Source: Gammaproteobacteria bacterium (GTDB taxonomy: Bacteria; Pseudomonadota; Gammaproteobacteria; Steroidobacterales; Steroidobacteraceae). From it: DNA of 26,137 nucleotides. This document shows, piece by piece, positions 1 through 8,179 of this stretch. A program made the translations under genes and the position numbers. The notes beneath the pieces were generated by a model. The model made no database searches. It saw only the letters and a program-made list of their open reading frames with translations, and was not told where the DNA came from. Within the stretch, counting starts at the first letter, position 1. Every line of letters starts with the position of its first letter. The stretch is taken from NCBI GenBank assembly GCA_030040525.1, contig JASHTN010000078.1, positions 1 to 26,137 on the forward strand, given 5' to 3'.

Positions 1-143
1 ATCTGACGCCGATCGGCATTGTACCGGTGATTCACAATGCCGAGTTCGCGCGCCGGCGGCGCCGGCGACTCACGGCTGTGGTGGCGACCACGGTCGTCGC
101 GGTACCTGCTGTTTACCTTCTCATTCACTTCGCGGTGCCCTGA
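1..143 (+). CDS. Polysaccharide chain-length determinant protein (Wzz/GNVR type), C-terminal end only
   Basis: Only the last 46 or so codons are in the window, read in the frame that starts at base 3 and ends with TGA at 141-143. The visible residues are a short hydrophilic stretch (LTPIGIVPVIHNAEF), a run of six arginines, then a hydrophobic segment of about 22 residues (TAVVATTVVAVPAVYLLIHF) and a very short tail. Basic residues just before a C-terminal membrane helix are the usual end of Wzz-family co-polymerases, which control polymer length in the inner membrane. The next gene, 47 bp downstream on the same strand, is a CpsD-type tyrosine autokinase, the normal partner of such a protein. 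The identification rests on this tail and on context, because the diagnostic N-terminal domain is outside the window. Confidence 0.6.
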   Translation, partial: LTPIGIVPVIHNAEFARRRRRRLTAVVATTVVAVPAVYLLIHFAVP

Positions 144-190
144 GACGCCGCTTGGATCGGGGACCCTCTTCCTAAGACCGGGAACGTCTA

Positions 191-1000
191 GTGAGCATCA
201 TTGAAAATGCCCTGGCCCTGGCCAAGGCTCGCGGGGAGCGTGTGCCGGCGGGTACTCGGGCGCGGCGTCCCGGAGCGGACGCGACCGTCTCTGTAGAGAC
301 TCAGCCGACGCGTCAGTTCGAGACGGTCATCCTCAATCCCGTAATCCTCGAGCGCAATTGCGTGCTGCCGCAGGTCGCCGACCGCGCTGCGCTGCGCGCC
401 TACAAGATCCTGCGCACCCGGTTGCTGCGGCGCCTTACCGCCGAAGACTGGGGGTGGATTGCTGTGACCAGCACGAGAGCCGGCGAAGGCAAGACTCTCA
501 CGTCGATCAACCTTGCGGTGGCACTTGCGCAGGAACCGAATACGCACGTGTGCCTGGTTGACCTGGATCTCCCGCGTCCGCAAGTGGCGGCGCAGATGGG
601 AATCCGCTGCGAGCGGGGACTCGGCGAGTATCTCCTCGGTGAGGCGGAGGCCCTGCAGGTAATTTACAGTTGCGGGGCAGCCAACCTGCTCGTGATTCCG
701 AACAACCGGCCGTTCGATTATTCATCGGAGATGCTGGGGAGTCCGCGAATGCTCGAGCTGCTGCAGGTGCTCGAGACGGAGCTGCCGCAACACATCGTGA
801 TATTCGATATGCCGCCGCTTAGCTCGGACGACGCCCTCGCCTTTGCTCCGCGGGTCGATGGGGTGTTGCTGGTGGTTGCGGAGGGGCAGACTGACCGCGC
901 CGCCGTGGCGAAGTCGAAGGAGCTGCTCGGCGAGATGAACCTCATAGGCGTCGTGCTGAATCACTCTTCGGAGCGGGATGACGCACCGTCATATTATTAG
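191..1000 (+). CDS. CpsD/CapB-family tyrosine autokinase (exopolysaccharide locus type)
   Basis: A cytoplasmic P-loop BY-kinase of 269 residues, expected to act with the membrane chain-length determinant encoded just upstream in polymer assembly and export. The GTG start at 191 gives the N-terminus MSIIENALALAKARGER, similar to kinases of XrtA/PEP-CTERM-type loci. Walker A is TSTRAGEGKT (about 93-102), Walker A' is VCLVDLDLPRP (120-130) and Walker B is IVIFDMPPL (202-210). The chain ends in SYY, so the tyrosine cluster usually autophosphorylated in this family is reduced to two residues. The protein has no membrane segment of its own, as in two-component Wzc-like systems where kinase and co-polymerase are separate proteins. 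The family is clear; the exact XrtA subfamily is inferred from the N-terminus and neighbours. Confidence 0.88.
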   Translation: MSIIENALALAKARGERVPAGTRARRPGADATVSVETQPTRQFETVILNPVILERNCVLPQVADRAALRAYKILRTRLLRRLTAEDWGWIAVTSTRAGEGKTLTSINLAVALAQEPNTHVCLVDLDLPRPQVAAQMGIRCERGLGEYLLGEAEALQVIYSCGAANLLVIPNNRPFDYSSEMLGSPRMLELLQVLETELPQHIVIFDMPPLSSDDALAFAPRVDGVLLVVAEGQTDRAAVAKSKELLGEMNLIGVVLNHSSERDDAPSYY

Positions 1001-1041
1001 AACCATCCCAAGATCATTCCCTCGACCTGACGTGGGTTCTG

Positions 1042-1059
1042 GACGATCAGCAAATCGTC
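1042..1059. terminator. Inverted repeat between convergent genes, possible bidirectional terminator
   Basis: GACGAT, a six-base loop CAGCAA, then ATCGTC form a perfect 6-bp inverted repeat in the 80-bp gap between the rightward kinase gene and the leftward methyltransferase gene. A G-T pair could extend the stem by one. No T run follows on either strand, so intrinsic termination is only a possibility. Confidence 0.3.
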
Positions 1060-1080
1060 TATGTCTGGAGCGAGGCCCCC

Positions 1081-1833
1081 TTAGGCGTCCGTGACATCGC
1101 GTATCCCGTACAGGAACCTGGAGAAAAGCAGCCCGTACAGAGCCGGACCGAGTGGCACCTTGGCGAGAAAGCGCGGGCGGTCGCTATATGGCAGGAACGC
1201 GCTTTCGACGAAGGCAACCTTGCTAAAGAAGTTGCCGAACTCGCGCTTAATCTGGTGTGCCGGTGGGTAATTCGTCCCGCGCGGCAGGTAGTCGGCATTT
1301 CGACTGGCGACCTCCCGCGCAGGCATACCCCGTTGAAACTCGTTTCTGACTCCCAGAGAGGCCCACAGCAACAACCACCATCTCGGCCTGAATATGGATG
1401 CCAGAGGCACGTAGATGTGCCCTTCGATCAAGCGGTAACGGCTCGGAAATGCGTGCAGAAAGAAACCTCCTGGGCGCATTAGCCTGCGGAGTTCCGCGAG
1501 TGCCTGCGGGTAGTTCAGGACATGCTCGAAGACCTGATCACTGAGGACTACGTCGATACTAGAATCATCGAACGGCAGCCGGTAAGGGGTGCCAATCTTC
1601 CGCAGCCGCCCTTCCTCCCTCAAGCGCGGCGCGATCGCCCTGCCGTTCCAATGGTAGGAATACTCGACATCGAACAGGTCGCAGCCGTATATGTCGAACC
1701 CTTGATCGAGGGCGGCCTGCACCATCCCACCCTCGCCGCATCCGAAATCCAACAGCTTCATGCCAGGTCGGATCGGCGTTCCAAGGTCGGCTAACATCCG
1801 ACAAAACACGTCGAAGCGTGTCACGGGATCCAT
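1081..1833 (-). CDS. Class I SAM-dependent methyltransferase
   Basis: A 250-residue protein of the small class I methyltransferase fold, probably methylating a sugar or lipid-linked intermediate of the polysaccharide encoded around it. Motif I, the SAM-binding glycine loop, is LLDFGCGEGG (about 27-36). An acidic strand end GCDLFD follows at 50-55. The post-core stretch LPFDDSSIDVVLSDQVFEHV (86-105) and LMRPGGFFLHAFP (118-130) are typical of the Methyltransf_11/25 group. The ATG at 1833 is supported by AGAGG seven bases upstream. A 144-bp gap separates it from the glycosyltransferase gene upstream, so it may have its own promoter. The acceptor cannot be told from the sequence. O-methylation of a glycan is inference from context. 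Confidence 0.82.
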   Translation of the reverse strand: MDPVTRFDVFCRMLADLGTPIRPGMKLLDFGCGEGGMVQAALDQGFDIYGCDLFDVEYSYHWNGRAIAPRLREEGRLRKIGTPYRLPFDDSSIDVVLSDQVFEHVLNYPQALAELRRLMRPGGFFLHAFPSRYRLIEGHIYVPLASIFRPRWWLLLWASLGVRNEFQRGMPAREVASRNADYLPRGTNYPPAHQIKREFGNFFSKVAFVESAFLPYSDRPRFLAKVPLGPALYGLLFSRFLYGIRDVTDA

Positions 1834-1932
1834 GGCGGGTCCTCTCGGTTCACAGTAGTGCGAGCGCTGTAAGCCGGACGATAGTAGAGGCTTGTTCGCA
1901 CTTCGTCGTTCGAGTCAGTGGTCGTCAACCTG

Positions 1933-1938
1933 TTTACA
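1933..1938 (-). promoter_or_regulatory. TGTAAA element upstream of the methyltransferase gene
   Basis: On the minus strand this reads CTTGTAAACAGG, about 100 bases upstream of the methyltransferase start. It shares TTGTAAA with the tandem boxes upstream of prsR in this window. A shared regulator is a guess from a short match. No convincing sigma-70 or sigma-54 promoter was found below it. Confidence 0.2.
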
Positions 1939-1977
1939 AGGCTGTTGTCCTTTGCCTTGTCGTGTCGGGTACCGCAT

Positions 1978-3297
1978 CTAGTTGCCGGTTGGAGATGCCC
2001 CAACCGCTCGCGTGCATGGACTATTCCCTGACGCGGTGACAATGATGGCCTCGTACCGTGGCAAGATAGCGGGCCATGAAAATTCGCGTATCACAAAGCT
2101 TCGTGCCTGCTCCGCAAGCCGCGCAGCGTATTGCGGGTCACCGAGTACCTTTAAGACCTGTTCGACAATCTTATCATCGGTGTCGGCAACCAGCAGTTGC
2201 TCCCCGTTTCTCCCACCTATTCCATTGGCGGCGATTGAAGTCGTCACGATCGGAACGCCGGCATACATGCCCTCGAGGATTTTGTTTTGCAGGCCCGTCC
2301 CTTCGATCATTGGATACACAAAAACATTCGCTTGGGCAATATAGGGCCAGATATTGTCGACTGTGCCCGTGACAGTGATGGTGCGGCTGCGGAGCTGCTT
2401 TATCGCAGGTGCGGGATCACGTCCGATGATGAGCAATCTGGCATCGGCCAGCGAAGCCAGGATCCGCGGGAATATACGCTGAGCAAGACGCAGAACGGCG
2501 GAGATGTTGGGCTGATAGGACATGTCGCCAAGGAAGCCGATGACTCTGTTGGGAAGTGGAGCCTTTGCCATGGGGGGCGCGTCGGCGGTGAAAATCCCAT
2601 TCGGGACTACGTGAATTCGCGGCAGGTGACCCGAACGGGCGGCGTGTGCATCTACTGCAGAGATGTAAATTGCCGCATCGAACACCTCGTGCGCTTTCCT
2701 CTCCAGACGCCGCCACTTCCAGCCGCTGTACCTGGTCAACAGCCGGAGAAGCGGGCCCTTCGACAGATGGCGAAAATGCGCTAGAGCCGGCGAATCGACC
2801 ATGTCCATGACGAAGCGAGTGCCGGGGTATCTCCGACGGATGGTACACGCGACGTCCAGATGCCTCGTTGCCCAGATGACGGCCGAATAGTTCTTGTGGT
2901 CCAGGTAGCGCAGCAGCGAGCGCTCAAGCCTGCGCCTTGGGTACCCCGATAAGTTTTGTGGTGCGCCCCAGGGCCACAAACCACGAACAGCGGTCCTGAT
3001 TTTTCTGAGCCATGGGGGAAGCCACGTAATTGGCACCCTCATGACGACCAGCGAGTGGCAGCGCTGGAGTGGGCTGCTCGGCAGGACCACCTCATCTTCC
3101 TCTTCCGTGAATACCAGGACATCCAATTCGTGCCGTTGCGCCAGGTATTCGACTATCGGAGCAAACCTCAGTGAGTAGCCATTGCGGCGTATTGGCCACG
3201 GCACAATCGACAGCACGAGCAGCAGTCGTGCCTTACGACCGCTGTGCAGCGCTGCGTGCTGCGCTTCACTGTAGCCAGTGACAAGTTCGGGCCGCAT
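1978..3297 (-). CDS. Glycosyltransferase, GT4-like (group 1)
   Basis: A GT-B-fold retaining glycosyltransferase of 439 residues, expected to act at the cytoplasmic face of the membrane on a growing lipid-linked glycan. The N-terminal Rossmann half starts at RKARLLLVLSIVPWPIRRNG, typical of acceptor-side domains. The nucleotide-sugar half carries the signature GTGLQNKILEGMYAGVPIV, where NKILE takes the place of the E-x7-E region, followed by the usual GENGEQL-like stretch (GGRNGEQLLVAD). The start chosen is the ATG at 3297, preceded by GGAG seven bases away and 13 bases after the upstream sulfotransferase stop. A TTG at 3342 would add 15 residues but overlaps that gene. Close spacing suggests co-transcription with the sulfotransferase. 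Donor and linkage are unknown. Its G+C looks low for this window. Confidence 0.85.
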   Translation of the reverse strand: MRPELVTGYSEAQHAALHSGRKARLLLVLSIVPWPIRRNGYSLRFAPIVEYLAQRHELDVLVFTEEEDEVVLPSSPLQRCHSLVVMRVPITWLPPWLRKIRTAVRGLWPWGAPQNLSGYPRRRLERSLLRYLDHKNYSAVIWATRHLDVACTIRRRYPGTRFVMDMVDSPALAHFRHLSKGPLLRLLTRYSGWKWRRLERKAHEVFDAAIYISAVDAHAARSGHLPRIHVVPNGIFTADAPPMAKAPLPNRVIGFLGDMSYQPNISAVLRLAQRIFPRILASLADARLLIIGRDPAPAIKQLRSRTITVTGTVDNIWPYIAQANVFVYPMIEGTGLQNKILEGMYAGVPIVTTSIAANGIGGRNGEQLLVADTDDKIVEQVLKVLGDPQYAARLAEQARSFVIREFSWPAILPRYEAIIVTASGNSPCTRAVGASPTGN

Positions 3298-3310
3298 CAC
3301 CCCGCTCCGA

Positions 3311-4321
3311 TTAGCTGCCAAGTCGCTTGCGGGGAAAGCCAACAGCCTTCATCACGGCTTTCACCAGGTTTCTGCTTCCGTTCAGGCCCACTCGGCAGTA
3401 CAGGCGTGTTAACGCGAAGGCCGGTGCCCAAAGGGGGCTTCGATAGCGGCACTCATACCCCAGCCGCCTCAAATGCGCTCCCATGAACGCTTCGGCGACG
3501 AAGATCTCGCGAGCGCTCATTTCCCGCCTCCAGCGGGCCACGGCTTCGGGGCGGATTCTGTGTTTGAGCTTCCAATGGCGTCCCTGTAGCGAGTCTGGAG
3601 GTAAGTGCTTATCCACAATCTGCTCCCACGAGAGCATTTGCGGCTCGAACTCCTCGCCTATGAACCCGCAAATCTTCCGCAGCGTGCCCTCAGTCTCGAG
3701 CACCAGGTCTTCATAGCGAACGAGCAGAATTCGTTCCCGCAGTCCTGAGCGGGTCCAGCGCTGCTGGTACTCGAGTGCACTGGTCCATTCCCGGGTGTTG
3801 TTATGCAGCCAGCGGCCAATCCAAGCCCGAACTTGAAATGACTTCGCCACATCCCGGCCGTCCCGAACCAGAAAAATGAATTGCGAGTTGGGAAACATCC
3901 TCGCCAGCTCGGGCACGATCTGTATGTAGACGGGCGTCTTATCTCCCCAGCGAGCCTTTCCTTCGACCCGCATATGCCATCGATAGACGATCTCGGCCAG
4001 ATCGCGCAGATAAGGTTCCGTGAGTTGACTCAGCTCGCGCCGGAATTCCTGTGGTTCGAGTTTCATCTCCGGCCGATTTAACTGGTCGGTGATTATCGAG
4101 ACGGCGCTTTCGATCTCGGCGGCATCGAGGGGTCGATCGATGCTGAATCGCTTCAGCAGATCAAGGAAGTACCAGGTCTCCGCCGGAATGCTGATTCGCG
4201 AATGCGAGCAGAGCATCATCCGCAGCAGCGTGGTGCCGGACCGACCACTGCCGACGATGAAGAAAGGAGGAGCTGTTGGGGCCTCGTCAGCCCACCGCCG
4301 TACTTCCCTGACTGTGCTCAT
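3311..4321 (-). CDS. PAPS-dependent sulfotransferase family protein
   Basis: A 336-residue sulfotransferase predicted to move a sulfuryl group from PAPS to an acceptor, here plausibly a sugar of the exopolysaccharide. The 5'-phosphosulfate-binding loop is FIVGSGRSGTTLL (about 21-33). The conserved GDKTP sits at 126-130 and the 3'-phosphate-binding segment FIFLVRDGRDVAKSF at 148-162. A further VRYEDLV (201-207) is typical of Sulfotransfer_1/3 proteins. There is no signal peptide, so it should act in the cytoplasm where PAPS is made. A 125-bp gap upstream holds a possible promoter, and the next gene starts 13 bases downstream, indicating a two-gene unit. Stf0-like trehalose or Nod-factor-type acceptors are alternatives. 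The acceptor here is inferred only from location among glycosyltransferases. Confidence 0.87.
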   Translation of the reverse strand: MSTVREVRRWADEAPTAPPFFIVGSGRSGTTLLRMMLCSHSRISIPAETWYFLDLLKRFSIDRPLDAAEIESAVSIITDQLNRPEMKLEPQEFRRELSQLTEPYLRDLAEIVYRWHMRVEGKARWGDKTPVYIQIVPELARMFPNSQFIFLVRDGRDVAKSFQVRAWIGRWLHNNTREWTSALEYQQRWTRSGLRERILLVRYEDLVLETEGTLRKICGFIGEEFEPQMLSWEQIVDKHLPPDSLQGRHWKLKHRIRPEAVARWRREMSAREIFVAEAFMGAHLRRLGYECRYRSPLWAPAFALTRLYCRVGLNGSRNLVKAVMKAVGFPRKRLGS

Positions 4322-4351
4322 CCCCTGGCCACCCTTCAGCTCGAACTATTC

Positions 4352-4380
4352 ATGTTAAGCCGACTTCTGCCTACACGGCA
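4352..4380 (-). promoter_or_regulatory. Possible sigma-70 promoter of the sulfotransferase unit
   Basis: On the minus strand TTGCCG is followed after 18 bases by TAACAT (complement of 4352-4357), about 30 bases before the ATG at 4321. Each hexamer matches its consensus at four of six positions. This is a weak call, supported mainly by the 125-bp gap at this point in an otherwise tight gene series. Confidence 0.22.
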
Positions 4381-4446
4381 ATGCGTGCCTGGGCTTGGCG
4401 AGCGCCAATTATGTCATTCTGGCAATGCGGCGCCTTCAATTCGTCG

Positions 4447-5553
4447 TTAGGTTGTTTCATCTGTGAGGCTCTTGTACAGAGCATCGAATTCGCGTGCCAT
4501 ATGCGCTACGGAATAATTGTCCACGACGCGTGCGCGCGCCGCGAGCGCCAGGCGATGCAGCAACGGCCGGTCGCTCGCGAGTCGTTCCAACGCGTTGGCC
4601 ACGGCCTGCGGCGTACGAGCCGGCACAAACAGTCCGTGCACCCCATCCTGCACGACATCGGGTATTGCGCCCACGGGTGAGACCACCGGAACGGCACCAC
4701 CCGCCATGGCCTCCAGTAGCGCGTACGGCAGTCCTTCGCGGAAGGTTGGAAATGCAAGCACCTCGGCTTCCCGCCAGAACTGCTCTTTGGCGGACCCGAA
4801 TACGGCCCCTCTCAGGCGTGTTCGGTCTCCGAGCCGATGCGCCTCGATGACCCGGGTGATCTCTCCGCTGGCTGGTCCGCTGCCGGCGATTGTGAAAGTG
4901 ACGACGACGCCGCGATCGCGCAGGATCCTCACCGCCTCGATGGTCTCGAAGATGCCCTTGTCAGCGGCGAGCCGCCCGAGATAGACGATTCTGAGCGGCC
5001 GACTCGCGCTGTAGCGTTCCGCGCGCAGATCGGCTTCGCCTGGTGTCACGGCGTTCGGGATGTGAGCCAGCCGCGCGCGCGGAGCGAAGGCGCCGTAGGC
5101 TGCCATTTCCCTGCGCGCTAGCAACACCACCGCATCGGGCCAGGACAGGACGCGTCGCAGCAGCGCGCTTAGTACCCGATTGCCTCCGAAGAACTCGCCG
5201 GGCAGCGCACCGCCGTGAACCTGGTAGACGACCTTGCGCCGCAGGGCTTTCGCCAGCACGAGAAATGCTATATCGCGCCAGTAGCTCTTTGGCACGAGCG
5301 AGGTGTTGATGTGTACGATGCGCGACCGCGTGCGAATGAGACACGCGGCAAACGCGAACGGACCGGCGATCAGGCGGAGCAGTGTGCCGATACGGCCCTG
5401 CGAGCGACCCTCGCTGCCTACCTGAAACTGCAGGAGTCGGAACCGACTGGACAACGACGACTCGAACAGTTGATTGAGGTGCGTGGAAACCCCGCTCACT
5501 GCGCTGCGCGCCGGACCGAGCAGCAAGACGCGGGGGCCGTCGGCGAGTCGCAT
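4447..5553 (-). CDS. Glycosyltransferase, GT4 family
   Basis: A 368-residue GT-B glycosyltransferase. The N-terminal half begins PRVLLLGPARSAVSGVSTHLN, a typical acceptor-domain start with a flexible serine/glycine loop. A hydrophobic stretch near 60-73 could touch the membrane. The C-terminal half starts LRIVYLGRLAADKGIFETIEA (about 187-207), then FTIAGSGP, then the E-x7-E motif with E273 and E281 in FREGLPYALLEAMAGGAVPVV. This motif binds the nucleotide-sugar donor. The ATG at 5553 lies two bases after the stop of the preceding glycosyltransferase, so the two are likely translationally coupled in the algD operon. It probably adds one sugar of the repeat unit; which sugar cannot be read from sequence. 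Confidence 0.88.
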   Translation of the reverse strand: MRLADGPRVLLLGPARSAVSGVSTHLNQLFESSLSSRFRLLQFQVGSEGRSQGRIGTLLRLIAGPFAFAACLIRTRSRIVHINTSLVPKSYWRDIAFLVLAKALRRKVVYQVHGGALPGEFFGGNRVLSALLRRVLSWPDAVVLLARREMAAYGAFAPRARLAHIPNAVTPGEADLRAERYSASRPLRIVYLGRLAADKGIFETIEAVRILRDRGVVVTFTIAGSGPASGEITRVIEAHRLGDRTRLRGAVFGSAKEQFWREAEVLAFPTFREGLPYALLEAMAGGAVPVVSPVGAIPDVVQDGVHGLFVPARTPQAVANALERLASDRPLLHRLALAARARVVDNYSVAHMAREFDALYKSLTDETT

Positions 5554-5555
5554 GC

Positions 5556-6788
5556 CTAGATCGGCTGTCGGGGAACTTCGCGGGCCCGGTCGCTCTTCAT
5601 GGCGGCCTCGTAGGCCTCGAGCAGCCGCGGCACCTGGTGATGCCAGGCGAGCCCCCCTTCTACGCGCCGGCGTCCGATCGCGCCCATCGTTGCGCGCCGT
5701 GCAGGGTCATCGAGCAACTCGCACAACTTGGTTGCAAAATCCGCGGTGTCGTTGGGCCGCGCGTACAGCGACGCCTCCGCGGCCGAGAAGCGCCCTTCCG
5801 TCAGGTCGAACTGGACAATCGGCTTGCCGAGCGCCATGTACTCGAGGATCTTGTTCATCGTGGACTTGTCGTTCATGTCATTGGCGCGATCCGGATTCAC
5901 GCATACCTCAGCAGTGCTCATGATCTCCCACAACGCCGCGTCGGGGATCCGGCCGGTGAACTCGACGCAATCGTCGAGTGCCAGGTCCAGACACAGCTGT
6001 CGGATTGCGGCAAGCTCGGTGCCGTCTCCGACGATGATGAAGTGCACATCGTCGCGGTGCAGCGCCCGGCGCATATACGCCACGACCTCGAGCAGCAGGT
6101 CGAGTCCCTCCTGCTTGCCGATCACCCCGACGTAGCCGACGAGATGCGCTTTGCCGCGCCGCAGCCCGGGGCGCGGCGGGACCGCTCGCACGCGCGTCAG
6201 ATCCGCCCCGCTGCGCACGACGAATACCTTTGCCGGTGCCATGTGGCCACGCTCGATGGCGATCCGCCGATAGGACTCGTTGGTCGCGATGCTCGCATCG
6301 GCGGTGGCAAAGGTCCAACGCTCGAGCCGGCACAGGAGCCTGTACCACAGGTCGCGCCGGCCAAACTTGGCCTCGTAGAGCTCGGGATTGATGTCGTGAT
6401 GATCGAAAATAAACCGTTTGCCGAACAGTTTGAAGAACCGGGCGATCAGGAAAATGGTGTCCGGGGGATTGCAGCCGTGGATGACGTCGAAGCCACGCGT
6501 GACAGCGACGCGTAGCGCCAGTGCGAACTGCATGAGCAGCGCCAGCCCATACTCGAGACCGTAGCCGAGAGCGGAGTCGGCTTCGAGCGGTAGCCCGTAC
6601 CGATAGATGTGCACGTCCTCGAGGATCTCGTGGCCCTTGTCGTAGCCGCGCCCTTTGGGGCAGATGATGTTGACGCTGTGCCCGTGGGCGCGCAGCGCCA
6701 GGGCCTCCTGCCAGACCCGCCGGTCAAACGGGCAGGGGAGGTTCTCGACGATGATGAGAACGCGCCATTTACCAGGCGATGCCGTCAT
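5556..6788 (-). CDS. Glycosyltransferase, GT4 family
   Basis: A 410-residue GT-B glycosyltransferase with the N-terminus RVLIIVENLPCPFDRRVWQEALAL, characteristic of a GT4 subgroup often found in exopolysaccharide loci (recalled from family knowledge). Other marks are FDHHDINPELYEAKF (128-142), VGYVGVIGKQEGLDLLLE near 217-234, and the donor-binding region DMNDKSTMNKILEYMALGKP (304-323). The reading frame stays open upstream to 6929, but homology begins at the ATG at 6788, which overlaps the 3' end of algD by 20 bp. I chose that start because the upstream residues are low-complexity and overlap the dehydrogenase. The overlap points to translational coupling with algD. Donor and linkage are unknown. 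Confidence 0.87.
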   Translation of the reverse strand: MTASPGKWRVLIIVENLPCPFDRRVWQEALALRAHGHSVNIICPKGRGYDKGHEILEDVHIYRYGLPLEADSALGYGLEYGLALLMQFALALRVAVTRGFDVIHGCNPPDTIFLIARFFKLFGKRFIFDHHDINPELYEAKFGRRDLWYRLLCRLERWTFATADASIATNESYRRIAIERGHMAPAKVFVVRSGADLTRVRAVPPRPGLRRGKAHLVGYVGVIGKQEGLDLLLEVVAYMRRALHRDDVHFIIVGDGTELAAIRQLCLDLALDDCVEFTGRIPDAALWEIMSTAEVCVNPDRANDMNDKSTMNKILEYMALGKPIVQFDLTEGRFSAAEASLYARPNDTADFATKLCELLDDPARRATMGAIGRRRVEGGLAWHHQVPRLLEAYEAAMKSDRAREVPRQPI

Positions 6789-8097
6789 AGTGGTCCACGG
6801 GAGCGGTGCTCTTGCCGTCAGCGGTGTTCCACAGTCCGACCAGATCGATGACGGACGTACCGGACGGCAATCCCTGCAGCAGCGACCTGAATTCCTCGCT
6901 CGCCGCGGCGACGACCAGCACTTCTGCATGCTCGAGGAGCTGCTCGGGACGCTCGACGAGGAGCCGCCCGATGTGCGGTATGTGAGTCAGAATGTATTCG
7001 CGATTCGCGCCCAGCAGGGCTGCAAGTCTCACGTTCTGATCGTAGACCAGGAGCTCATAACCCTTGCCGATGAGTTGCTCAGCCAGAGTGACGATCGGGC
7101 TCTCGCGCAGATCGTCGGTGCCCTCCTTGAAGCTTAAGCCCAGGAGCCCCACGCGCCGCCGCCCGGTGGCACGAATCATCGACAAGGCGTGAGCGACGTG
7201 CAGCTGGTTGCTCGGCAGGATCGCGCCGAGGACCGGAGTCTCCACATCCAGCAATCTGCCCTGATAAGTCAGCGCGCGCACATCCTTCGGCAGGCAGGAG
7301 CCGCCGAAGGCGAAGCCCGGACGCAGGTAGGCGCCCGATATGTTGAGCTTGGTATCCATGCAGAAGAGGCGCATCGCGAGCCTGCCGTCGACGCCCATCG
7401 CCTTGCACAGCCGCCCGACCTCGTTGGCGAAGCTCACCTTGAGCGCATGCCAGGAGTTATCGACGTACTTGACCATTTCCGCGGTGCGCAGGTCCGTGAG
7501 AACGAGCGGGGCGTCCAGCCCCGCGTACAGCTCGCGTACGATCGCGGCCGCACGCTCATCCGATGCGCCGATCACCGTCTTCGGCGGATGATCGTAGTCG
7601 TAGATCGCCGAGCCCTCGCGCAGGAACTCCGGGTTGATGCATACGCCGAAATCCTTGCCGGCCCGCAGGTGCGAGCACTGCTCGAGGAGCGGCACGACGA
7701 CGCTCTGCATCGAGCCGGGGAGCAGTGTGCTGCGGATGACCACGACCTTGTAGCCCCCGCCCGCGGCGAGCTGCTCGCCGATCTGCTGCACCACGCGGCG
7801 CACATAAGTCAAATCGAGGCTGCCGTTGGCCTGACCCGGTGTGCCGACACACACCAACAGCACGTCGCACTGCGCGACCGCCGTCGCGTAGTCGGATCCG
7901 GCGAGCAGCCGGCCCGCCGTGAGCGCCGCCGCGATCAGCTCCTCGAGCCCCGGCTCGATGATCGGGCTTTTGCCCCGACGCAGGAAATCGACCTTGACGC
8001 CGTTTGGGTCGATGCCAACTACACTATGTCCATCTCTGGCTAGGCAGGCCGCGGAAACGACTCCGACATAGCCCAACCCAAACAAAGCAATTTTCAT
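6769..8097 (-). CDS. algD: AlgD-type GDP-mannose 6-dehydrogenase (nucleotide sugar dehydrogenase)
   Basis: A 442-residue UDP-glucose/GDP-mannose dehydrogenase-family enzyme. It oxidises C6 of a nucleotide sugar to the carboxylate in two NAD+-dependent steps. The NAD-binding loop is FGLGYVGVVSA (6-16), followed by VVGIDPN. The catalytic cysteine lies in FGGSCLPKD at residue 268, the same number as in Pseudomonas AlgD as I recall it. Recalled AlgD matches are dense: GKSPIIEPGLE, FGVCINPEFLREGSAI, PGFAFGGSCLPKDVRAL, LLGLSFKEGTDDLRESP and a C-terminus in GIAW. This favours GDP-mannose over UDP-glucose as substrate, giving GDP-mannuronate. The true start is the ATG at 8097 (MKIALFGLGY). The frame is open to 8367, but those residues overlap the divergent gene. 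It heads the leftward glycosyltransferase series. Confidence 0.82.
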   Translation of the reverse strand: MKIALFGLGYVGVVSAACLARDGHSVVGIDPNGVKVDFLRRGKSPIIEPGLEELIAAALTAGRLLAGSDYATAVAQCDVLLVCVGTPGQANGSLDLTYVRRVVQQIGEQLAAGGGYKVVVIRSTLLPGSMQSVVVPLLEQCSHLRAGKDFGVCINPEFLREGSAIYDYDHPPKTVIGASDERAAAIVRELYAGLDAPLVLTDLRTAEMVKYVDNSWHALKVSFANEVGRLCKAMGVDGRLAMRLFCMDTKLNISGAYLRPGFAFGGSCLPKDVRALTYQGRLLDVETPVLGAILPSNQLHVAHALSMIRATGRRRVGLLGLSFKEGTDDLRESPIVTLAEQLIGKGYELLVYDQNVRLAALLGANREYILTHIPHIGRLLVERPEQLLEHAEVLVVAAASEEFRSLLQGLPSGTSVIDLVGLWNTADGKSTAPVDHYDGIAW

Positions 8098-8179
8098 TAT
8101 TCCTGCGGCCTGTCGTCCTGAGATCTGAGGATACGGCAGTCCGGGCGGCTTGTCGTGCGATACTCGTCCAATACCGTTC
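8098..8179. promoter_or_regulatory. Divergent promoter region between algD and the heparinase-like gene
   Basis: These 82 bp separate two divergent starts and must carry both promoters unless they lie in coding sequence. On the minus strand ACGACA, 18 bases, then TATCCT (complement of 8128-8133) is a fair sigma-70 match about 30 bases before algD, and AGGA lies just before its ATG. No convincing rightward promoter or Shine-Dalgarno site is seen. Confidence 0.3.

Noticed and set aside
1904..1909. Sigma-70 promoter using TACTAT (complement of 1881-1886) for the methyltransferase gene
   Set aside because: The -10 is reasonable but no -35-like hexamer lies at 16-18 bases.
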